Of a stretch of DNA of 64,000 nt, positions 11,990-22,359 are shown piece after piece; the stretch's first letter is position 1, and every line of letters starts with the position of its first letter. The notes below the pieces were generated by a model. It was given only the letters and a program-made list of their open reading frames with translations. It was not told the DNA's origin and did not search any database. The DNA is from Branchiostoma floridae (Eukaryota > Chordata > Leptocardii > Amphioxiformes > Branchiostomatidae). Position numbers and translations under genes: made by a program. The stretch lies in assembly GCF_000003815.2 (NCBI RefSeq), contig NC_049980.1, positions 20,651,239 to 20,715,238 of the forward strand, given 5' to 3'.

Positions 11990-14900
11990 CAACTTGTGTG
12001 CACGCGTCATCATTTCCTGAGCACGAGCACGTGAAATAGAAAAAAAGACGTGAATTGACGGACAACTTGACATTGAGAGGCAAGGTTCTCTGGATTTTTC
12101 TGTTGCACTATATGAAGAAAGATGTATGCAAGTGTCTGGGGAACATATACCAATATCTTACTTTTAAGATCTGGTAACAACCTTGTGCAGAATGATGGCT
12201 GCAAACCAATGGAAATATCTGAGATATGCCTTTAAATGGATTTTTTTCGATTGCTAGATAAATACAGTGGTAACAAAACAATGTATCGTTAATGACCTTT
12301 TTAAGAGTACAAAATAATATTTGATGTGTTAGGTCGAAATGTGAAGGCTGATGTGATGGATTGAATGTAAATGCTGCAAAGTGTATAAATGTTTGTGCCT
12401 TTTCATTTTGTTGAAAAATACGAAGACTTTTGGAGTGATGTATTGTGCCTTATTGACGTAAATCGGATCAGCAACAGTAGTGTCAGAAGCTCAACAATAT
12501 GCTCCGTAAGAAGTCTGCATTGCATCGTTTACAGGGTTGGCATATACAGGTCTGAAAGGCATCTGTCATGCAGTGCCGTGTTTGTGGTGAAAGATACAAG
12601 TAAATCATATTGTTAGTGCAAAAACACAGAACGTTTTGGAATGTAATTTTTAACAACCTTTAGTAATGGGTTCACGGAAAACCTTGCGTATTGCACCTTG
12701 CTTTAGGAGACATGAAGATTTAAGGTTTGTGATAAAGTTTCTGTGTGTTTGTTGTGTTCACCGACGAAAAAAGTAACGTTGAACCAATTAGGAACCTGGT
12801 TGTTTGTACCTTGCTTTTCTTTGGGAACATGTTCAGTCCAGTTAGAATACGTACTACACTACATAATACAAACAGAACACAACTAGATACCCCCGCCGGG
12901 ATGAAACCGCCTACAATCATACACAGAAAGTGTATAGAACGACGCTTCATTATTTAAAAAAAAAAAGACAATACAACATGAATTTTGGTGATGTTGGTTG
13001 GTAAGTGCCTGGAGAGGAAGTTCACGTTGAACAGATGCAAAACTGTTGTTTCCCCGACACCGCCATGTGATACGAGAGCTGGTAAACGTTTCTCCGCCCA
13101 GTAAGAGTCAGAACATCTAACACTCTCCAGGACGGCAGGCGATGGCGGCGGAGATCCCGGATTACCTCTGCACAAACCTGGCACGGACTCACGCCATTCC
13201 TCGGGATCCTGTTCCCGTCATTCTGGGATCTAGGCGGTGGGAGATTGTAACATTATCGTGCGAAGGACAACAAAGATGACCCATTCTGAGATCTTAGGCA
13301 ACTAGTTAACAACGCGTACTGCAACGTAACAGGGGCGCTCTGTACCCTCACCTAGTCCAAGTGGATATCAAAACAGGGACCAGCGTTAGGCTTCAGAAAA
13401 CTAGAGGCTGAACTGTTTCATTCCTTACTTGCTTTTATTGGTGCATGAAAATCTCCGTGAATTTCTCTGTGAGAGGCCAGGTACTTGCTTATCTGTTGAA
13501 CTGTGCAACTCAGTTACTCTGTATCCACATGTGATGGTACGTGCCTGCTACAGTGCGCGTATTGTTGTACGGCAACAACAAACAGTATGAGCTCAATGTA
13601 GTCATAGTTCCATAATGAGAGGTCATTGCCAAATACATATCTAACTCGCTCTCAAGTTGACATATCACAATATCAAAGATTACAGAATGTCCTTAAGTAC
13701 AATACATGTCTGTTATGGAGAGACGTCTGTTCTGGTGTTATCAAGTTAATGGTACATAAGTGACGTTTGTTTGTTTGTCAATCATAAAATCCATCGAGAG
13801 GTCACAGTACCGTAACAGACATTTCAGTCTCATCACAGCTGACGTCACAGCTCGGAAACGCCCGGGGATTAATTGCGGACATTTGTATATCCCTTCGATA
13901 ATACGTGTCTATTCTATGTTACTTTACGTCATTTATGCTTGTTTGCATATGGTTTCTGAATCGCGGATTGTTTAAGTAAGTTGATAATTGATATACTAGC
14001 AAATCAAATGTATGTTAAAATGCATTGACATGGGAAATCTTTCCCTTTTTAACGAGTAAGTTTGTAACTCCACCTGAGTTGTAGCTACACCTGAGGACAG
14101 CTCAGCGATGTAAACTTACTGTTCTTCTCTCAAATATCCAAGCCCAGATTCTACAGTATCCCGTAACCCTGATACTTAATTCAGCCAGACGCCCGAAGCG
14201 CACTTGACCGCTGGAGTTAAGGGTGTACTTGGGGGTCTGGCATTGCTCAAGGCGAGGAGTTAAACGTGTGAAGAATGTGCCGAAGTGTTCGCTGATTGGT
14301 GAGCACACGCTCAAGCTGATCGACCTCGTGTCTGCAATTTGTTAGGGAAGTGTTCTGTCTCCGTCGGTGACCTGCCTCGGAATGACAGTCCTCAAACGTT
14401 TCTTACCGACAGGACTGACTAGGTGTTTCCGATCGAGCGTTAGTCTGCGGCATATTTGTTAGTACAAACTGTTTTTGTCCAAAACCAACCCAAACCAAAG
14501 TGGTTGTAATCGGTAGACCAAAACTTACAGGTAGATTTTGGTGGAACACATTTCTTTTGTCTAATTTTAAAGGACAATTCAATTGCATGTTGGTGATAAG
14601 GTAGGTAAGTAATGTTCTAGGTGAGTGGGCGGTGTAGTACGTTTAGAGCAAGAGGGTGGGAGAGAGTGACTAAATGTGATATTTGGTATTATTTTGGACT
14701 TGACCGTCTCACATAAACTTATCATTCGGATCACTTTAGGGATCTGAACGTCTCCTATTGCCTTCAGCTATCCGTTGATGTATCTTTGCCAGCATTTTAT
14801 ATGTTAGAGGCCAAGAAAATCGTTATTTTTAAATAGCCCAAGATCATGAACTTGCAGGGATACGAGGAACTCGTGTTTTCAGGGCCATGTCACTGTTTAT

Positions 14901-15587
14901 CGGTATATAAGACTTGTGAAGAAACAGTATAAACAGGTGTGTTATACCGGCTAGACAGATACAATAGATTGATTTTGATAAATTCATTGTATGTTTGTTG
15001 ATTGTCAAATATCGATGAAAGCTCCTTGGTTTCGGTCAGAAGACAGTGGCTCTAACGCCCCCTGACGGCATGCATTGGGACTACAGTGGAGCCTTGGTTG
15101 CATCTGTTTGCTCTGAGCGAGCTGGTTACATAACCTCTTCGCTCTGAACAGACCCTTGGCATTATTTTTTGGTTCTAGATAGCTTTTGGTCTTATAGAAT
15201 AAAAGTGATGACATTAAAAAAAACTGAAAACATTATGAAGAAGTTTTTGCTATTTTTGGCTTGATGTAGCTCCTTGATGTAACTAGAAGTCGGCACAGTT
15301 TAATTTTTTACACCAAATAAACGTTGGTATGAGCTGTTGTGTCATTGAAAATTTGACTTCTGGAGTTAACATAAGTAAGGGAGACAGAATGCAGAACTTC
15401 CCGACATTACAAAAATGTTTATTAAGTCTTACTTAGTACAACAAACTGATATCAAGATCAATGTCAGTCTGGCCTAAAAATACAACTTCAAGTGCTACCA
15501 CTAGTACATGTATGTAGGATATGTTAGTATCTTGATGAGCTTCGAACTATGTATAACATAAAAAACAACATCACAAGGACCATCTTT
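11990..15587. other. Intergenic between convergent bHLH and SIRT6 genes
   Basis: Contains the 3' UTRs of both neighbours. No further gene is recognised. A GC-richer patch at about 13000-13400 includes a short ATG frame starting at 13142, but it lacks support. Confidence 0.45.
15418..15423 (-). terminator. Probable SIRT6 poly(A) signal
   Basis: TTTATT on the plus strand reads AATAAA on the SIRT6 strand, about 165 bases past the SIRT6 stop codon. Confidence 0.6.
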
Positions 15588-18500
15588 CTATTCACTATCT
15601 AACTTCAGCCTTTTAGTAGCCACAGCACTGTCTGTGTGCTGAGATGAGTTCAGCATTACCTCCTGCTCTGGAAGGTTTGTTGAAGGTGTTTCATGATTAG
15701 TGATTCTCTCTTCTATTTTCTGAAGGGACTGATCACTGGAACATAAACTGTTACTGGCACTAGATCCCACAGAAACTGTTGCTTCATTGTCCCTGTCTAC
15801 ACTGATCTTTACTCTGTCCTCTACCCCTGAGCTGTCTGTTTTAGCTTCTGTTGCTTCTTCTGCTTTTATTGCACAAGTATTGGCACTTTCACTTCGAGTA
15901 TCTTGTTTATCCTGTGGCTGCCCATTGTGAAGGTTGTTGACAGTGTGTTCACATTTGAGTGGTCTGAGCGTGACTCTGTGTCGAGCAGGAGACTCAAGAA
16001 CAGTGTTAGGTCCTGTGTACTTTGGAATGTTTATTCCCAACCGGTTCATCACCATGGACATCACTTCATCCACATAGCCATGAATGCGCAGGTCAGCATG
16101 TTTGTCCTGAAAAAAGATGAATTAGCAAGGAGTACATTTACAATGTAATGTTGGTCAATGGGGTCATTCAGTTCTGCATTCAGCATTTACAGTTTTAAAA
16201 GTCGTTTTTAAAGATTTCTTTTGTAACAACCAGTTATTATCTCAGCATATCCCATTCATCTTTTCATGCTCACTATACAACTATCTGGTAAGATACGTTT
16301 AGCAGACCTAGTGTGTCTGTGACCAGTATTGGTACTAACATGTTTGCTGGCCTGTAAGTTAATGATGACCAGCTTGCCTCCTCTTCTCTTGGTGAGCAGG
16401 GGCAGATTTCCACTGGGTACAATCTGCAGAGATGACCCCATCACCAGGGCAACATCTGCACGTCTGCAACAGGAGAAACCACATGACTCTCGGTATGGGA
16501 GATGAACCCACAAGACATGGGACAAAAGTAAAGCAGCACAGCTTCAGCACAATGCAACTCCACAACAGCTCACATTTTGGCCAAGCACACCAGATCTTCC
16601 TGCCCAACTCGTCTGTGTGTGTTTTTTTTTTTTTTTTCAAATGCAGAGATTTGAAGCCATGATACACTGGGCTGCCAGGTATAAGCCCCCATCTGAAATA
16701 ATGATTTGAGTCTTTCAAGATACGTAAAGACCCAGATGCAAACCCGGGCCTCTGCCTCCATGGAATTTGTACCAGATGTTATTGAGTAATAGAGTGCACA
16801 GACATGTCCTCAAACTAAAGATGTGTGGGCTCCAAAACTCAATGTCATATTCCAACAAGTACAAACAACATGGCAATAGCAGAAACACAAGGACAGTAAG
16901 GTGAAGCACTACCTGTACCAAAGACCTCAGCGGATATATACTTCACTCCTTTGCCATCAGATTTGAAAGACAGACCAAGCAGGTCAAAGGTGAAGCTCTA
17001 TTTCCCAATGTTAACATATCCCAGAAGATATCTCATTGAACATAACCAACCTGCTGTGTTCATCTGCCAGTGTCAGGTCCCTGTCTGGTAGGGAATCCTC
17101 CCAGTCAAGGATGGTGTCATGCAACTTTCCTCTGGATATGTGCACATAAGTGAGGACATTCCTAAATACAGGCCTAGTTCAAGTTCAATAGAACATCCTA
17201 TAATGTTGCTATTCCATGACAATCATTACACACATGTACATGTGATACTGTTCAACAAGCCCAGGAACAACCTTGAACTATTTGTGCAAACATGAGCCTG
17301 ATTCAAATGGTAAAAAAAGAAATGAATAAATCAGATTGTATGACCTTTTGTTTAGATTGTTTTTGATTGATGTATATGTGTGTACTTTTCTATAAAAACC
17401 TAAGAAAAAGATTTCAACAGATACAAATAAAGTAATAATGAAAAATTCTGTTTATGTTTACTCCAGCCAGATTTATTTGTGGCAGGAATGAGCCATTGCT
17501 CTGGAGACACACATTTGAAACAAATTGCAAAATAATAGAGAAGATGACCACACCTGCACCTTCCTCTTGCCTTGACCTGTGTACACTGTCCACCTGTGGG
17601 CTTCAGTGCCATGGTCGGTACTACTGTGTCACGGACGTACTGCCTGGAGGGGAGGGACAACATCAGGTGGGAGACTTCTGATAGAGCCCTTACTCCAGAG
17701 ACAGTATAGAGAGACTACGATAGATTCAATAGAATACGGCACAAACTATATCAGACTTACTTACACTATGTAAGTGAAGTAAATAGAAGAAGTTCAAGAA
17801 AAACTTCTGAAACAAAAACTTCTACATGTTTCAAGAATGAGTTTATATATCTAACAAAACTCAAAAGAGAGCAAAGATACTAAGATGGACGTTATGAATC
17901 ATTTATTCCTTCATCGTGGATCACAGGGCTGTCTCTAAGACATGTCAGCCTGTTTCATGACATGATGAAAATGTATTTTTGTAAGCTTAAGATGACAGAT
18001 TTAACAACATGGACTCACATGCACAGACAATTAGAAGGACAGAAACAAAACATTTATATGCTGTTACATAGTGTCATACCTGTTGTATATTTACCTAAAA
18101 ACAATGCCCAAGTTTTGCCAAGCTGTGCAAACAATATTCATTGATGCAAGCACAGAGTGCTTTTATTTGAGTCCTGATATATGATTACAGTCAACACTTA
18201 AAAAGACTTACTTTCCACACTTGTCACACTGTTCCACAAACATGTTGCCATGGAGTTCAGATAGTTTGTCTCTGTAAACATGAAACAACATGTACAGATA
18301 ATCTTTGCATTGGTAAATAGTAATGACATATCCAGATTGTAATGTACCCTTATTTTCACTGCTTTAATTTGTTTCCAGATTAAACACATGTCATCAGTTG
18401 GTTTAAAATTTTCATGCAAGTGTGCCCTACACAAATCTAACATAAAACTTTAAGTGGTACTAGTCAAATGTATGCGGTCTGTCAATTTTGCCAAGTTCAG

Positions 18501-21500
18501 TTCATTGTACATAAACATGCATTAATGTAATGGCATAGAACATTTATCCGACACTTTCCAGCATTTTCAACACTGAACCATGAATAAACAAGCAGGCTTT
18601 TGGGCATTCCGGAAACTATTTACTGTAAATGCATTTAAGTTCGCGGGGATTTAATTTCGCGGTAGCGGGAAAATGGACTTTTCGCGGTGGTTTTAATTTC
18701 GCGGTAGCACCATGCACTGTAGTCTCTCACTGTTATGGAAAAATGTTCACGGTGGTTTTAAATTCGCGGTGAAGCGGCCGCCGCGAAAACCGCGAACATT
18801 AATCCACCGCGAACATTTCTGCATTTACAGTAGTGCACTGCTTACTATGTTTCCCCGGCCATCACTACACGTGCATTGGTCTCCCACTTTCCGTGGTATC
18901 AGCAGAAATTAACACTTCAAAGAGAGTGTAACTGATAGCAAGTCCCAGGGGATTCTACTCCCAGGGGAACTTTAATCCGTCACAATAATATGACAAGGCT
19001 GATTATCAACGAATTTCATATTTACAACGTCAAATTTGTATCAATCGGCAGTCACTTACTCAAGGTTTCATCGGCAAATCGGCATGTCGGTAAACTGCCG
19101 GCATCGCGATCTAAACATGGCCCGAAAATGCATCAACCAGTGGCAAATCCTTTCTGCTGTTCCACTACACGGTTATGACGTTCTATGAAACTTTTAATCC
19201 GTTGTTTGATAAGCAAATGTCGGTAAATACGTTGTTTTGTGAATGGCTCCCAAAAGATATACCCACACAACATACTACAAACTCCTTACAGTACGTCCCA
19301 TGTGGGGCTGTTGGTATCGCCGGTGAGATCCGCCTTGCTGTGTATTGGGATGTGAGCATTACAGATTGGGGGTGCTGATGCACATTTTCAAAATGGCGCC
19401 TGTGTTCGGAAGGCTGCCGATAAGCATAACAAAGCCGCGTTGTACTTGAAGGAGAGACATTCCAAGGCATGTTGGTTGTCATCAATGGACAGTTCATTGA
19501 TTTGTTATTTATTCACTGTGATTATGGTTTTGTAATGTAAAGACGTAATGTAAGATCCCTCGAAATCATGACCTCTGCCCCCGTCCCACGGCTTCATTAA
19601 CGGCAGGAAAACACACCGGAAGATTGATTAACTTACTGCTCCAACATACGATCTTTGAGAGCTCAAATTTTCAAGGTTTTATGTCATACATGTTACTGGT
19701 TTTATAAAGCACTAGAAAGAATTTGCATGCCAGCGGTAGATTTTTACTGACAGATAGGTAATGAAAAGTGTCGGATAAAAGGGGTGTCGAATATACAGTT
19801 TGTGCCGTTATATAATATCACATTTGTCTAGTTGCTTTAGAGAATGTATATATGCATGTAAAGTTCAAATGTTGTAAAATGAACCATTGATCGATTGATT
19901 GACTCACTCATAACACATTATCATCTGTTGTTAAAGGGGCATTCCACTCCAGAAGGGAGTATTGTTTTCCAATAGATAATGTGTCAATGAATATATAATC
20001 AGCCGAATTTTGTGGAATTCACCTTGGGATGAATTGCGCTATGTGTGTTTTGTAAAACAATATGACACTCACTAAATCCATGCAAACCCTTCCCATGCAT
20101 TCCCTATACGCATAGACACTTTGTTTATCCTGCATATTTTCGAAAAAATGAGGTTCGCTAAGCACACCGAGAAGGCAAATTGCTCATAAAATAGCAAAGA
20201 ATACAAGAAAAAGACGAGATTTCTTAGCGAACCTGAAATTAGTTTCGTAACTGTAGCTAAAAGTTTTGCATTGTATTCAGCAATAGTATTAATTCAATTA
20301 GAGGGTACTTGGGGAGTTTAGTAGAAGACTGAATGCTTTTGAGGCACGTGGAGCAACTGGGTACTTGATCGTATAACGTGAAGTAGTATGCATTTATTAC
20401 TTCCTTAAATTAATTTCTATCAGAAAATAACACTCCTGTGTGGAGTGGAATGCCCCTTTAACAGTGTTACATAGGTGGCCATAAAGGGTCAAGCCCTACC
20501 TGGGGAAGCCTGAGCGTACGTGCAGTCCGTCCACATTCTGACTGATGACGTACTTGACAATGCCGAGTCTCTCCAGCTCTACCAGAGCCATGTGTGTGGG
20601 TGAGGGGCAGGCCGACTCAAAGGTGGTGTCAAAATGGGGAGTTTCACCCTTCTGTTCCAGAGTCCACACACCTTTGGGACCTCTGGAATACAAATAGTGA
20701 AAAAGTAGCATTGATTAATTTCATGCACATCTGCTTAGCATACATGTGTACTTTATAGTGATCACATAGCCTTTGGTGTCAACTCTAGTTCTATGTGTCT
20801 TACCAGATCTGAAAATGTGTGTAGTTAACATGTATTTCACCTCAGGTGGCTTACCTGAAGTCAGGTACCATTAACATGAGTCTCACCTGAAGTCAGGTAT
20901 CATTACCAGGTGTCTCACCCAAAGTCAGGTATCATTACCAAGTGTCTCACCCAAAGTCAGGTATCATTACCAGGTGTCTCACCTGAAGTCAGGTATCATT
21001 ACCAGGTGTCTCACCTGAAGTCAGGTGTTATTGCCAGGTGTCTCACCTGAAATCAGGTATCATTACCAGGTGTCTCACCTGAAGTCAGGTATCATTACCA
21101 GGTGTCTCACCTGAAGTCAGGTATCCCTGCAGATGTACTAATGCCTGCCCCTGTGTGAACCACCAGGTGCTGGGACTCACAAACGATGTCCACCAGCTGG
21201 GACACCTTCTCCGCAAGCACCTCCGCAGGGTCATATTTCTGTACGGGAGTTCAAAAATTTGTCATATTCAGTTTTGTCACAGCTAGAGTTTCTCAAGGTC
21301 AAACCAAAATCAGTGATAAATTTTCTTCTTCTTTCTTTCTCTTGTCATCCACAATGATAAATGAGGTACCAAAAGCTTTCTTTCTTACTTTGAGAGGCAG
21401 TGAGATGACAACACAGATCACTACAAAGACGTAGAAAAATTAATCAAAATGAAAACATGCACAAACCACTTAGCAAACCCCTACATCTGCTTGGAGATTA

Positions 21501-21924
21501 GGTTGCTCAGGACTCTACATATTTTGTGAACCCAATTTCAGACTGCGGGTGTGCCGGTGCACTTAGATATTTGTCTGGGGTTATCTTCGTAAAGGTATGT
21601 TATTAGTGTTGTATGCCAGTGTACGACATGTTTTTGAGATGACAACACTGACCATTCAAAATCATTCATAATCTGTTTCAAAGTTTCAAACCTTTGTTTA
21701 AGATTTTGCTTTTTAGATTATGTTTTGTTTCCTTTTTCCTTTTTGTGGTGAACCTAAATCTTGATGCGCCAGTGCACCAGTCCCCCGAAATTGATTTCGA
21801 GCCCTGTTAGCATACACCAGACACATGCCAGACCATCATGCAGGTAGTGTGTCCTCACCTCTGGTAGACCACATTTCCCCTTGTGATCGTAGTCAGACAG
21901 CCCCGCTGCGTAGTTAACAGACAT
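15588..21924 (-). CDS. SIRT6: NAD-dependent protein deacylase sirtuin-6
   Basis: Eight coding exons on the minus strand: 21859-21924, 21111-21238, 20500-20682, 18212-18271, 17554-17643, 17051-17131, 16340-16463 and 15588-16106. They give 416 residues. The start [10 protein letters not shown] matches vertebrate SIRT6, and the catalytic His falls at residue 133, as in human. Visible motifs: GAGIS (52-56), [15 protein letters not shown] (113-119), ELHGNMF, and zinc-site Cys 141, 144, 166 and 175. The last exon (172 residues) is a long low-complexity tail ending in a Myc-like nuclear signal KRLKLD. The protein is about 60 residues longer than human. Family role: nuclear, chromatin-bound histone H3 K9/K18 deacetylase and ADP-ribosyltransferase in DNA repair and metabolism. 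It lies head-to-head with NSA2. I chose exon 5 to end after GTGCAG because that keeps the fourth zinc cysteine. Confidence 0.97.
18623..18830. mobile_element. MITE with TA target site, in SIRT6 intron 3
   Basis: The left end ctgtaaatgcatttaag and right end tttctgcatttacag are inverted repeats flanked by TA on both sides (18621-18622 and 18831-18832). The interior is unusually rich in ttcgcggt motifs in both orientations. The TA duplication and 208-bp length fit a non-autonomous Tc1/mariner-type element. Confidence 0.85.
19935..20457. mobile_element. TTAA-flanked non-autonomous DNA transposon in SIRT6 intron 3
   Basis: The ends aggggcattccactcc and its inverse ggagtggaatgcccct are flanked by TTAA on both sides (19931-19934 and 20458-20461). 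TTAA duplications are characteristic of the piggyBac and Kolobok superfamilies. An internal hairpin, aggttcgctaag...cttagcgaacct, lies at about 20152-20231. I see no transposase. Confidence 0.88.
20851..21132 (-). repeat. 32-bp tandem repeat that copies the SIRT6 exon-2 splice donor
   Basis: Eight intronic units (seven of 32 bp from 20881 plus a diverged one at 20851-20880) precede, on the plus strand, a ninth unit that is the true end of SIRT6 exon 2 at 21111. On the SIRT6 strand each unit reads close to acctgacttcag|gtgaga. It therefore repeats the last codons of the exon and its donor site. Two units carry ctttgg in place of cttcag. Confidence 0.95.
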
Positions 21925-22359
21925 CTCAACGACCTCTTCCTTCTCCTTCTGCAAATACTGGTTTCAAAATCTTACTCAGAGATCGGTTTCAAAGACCAGC
22001 TATACAGGAATAAACAGCAATGCAATAATGCAATGTTCACAAATTGGCACGCTGACCTCTGAACTAAACTAGACTGTACCATTATAGAGCATAGGAATAT
22101 ACTTTTTAAATTGAAAAATTTCAAAAACTAAGAAACAGAGGAAAACCTTTCATCTAAATGTATAACTTTGAAATGAATGTTCTGAATTTAGCTAAATGAA
22201 ATGTATGTTTCCCGTTATGTTCAATAAACAAAATCGATTGTGTATTTTCCATGTGCCAATGTGATCACCCTCAACGAGAACGAGGCTTGTGAAAGCCAGA
22301 ATCAGGAAGGAGAAAATTCGCTGTTGGAAAAAAGACGAAAGGATCCAAAAAACCCCACC
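21925..22359. promoter_or_regulatory. Putative bidirectional promoter of SIRT6 and NSA2
   Basis: Only 435 bases separate the divergent start codons. The interval must hold both promoters and 5' UTRs unless unseen upstream exons exist. I see no clear TATA box. Confidence 0.5.

Noticed and set aside
13142-13279. Short ATG frame MAAEIPDYLC... in a GC-rich patch
   Set aside because: Only about 45 codons, no homology recognised, no splice partners.
20851-21132. Repeat array as extra coding copies of SIRT6 exon 2
   Set aside because: Each unit contains only the exon tip and donor; reading through meets TGA immediately.
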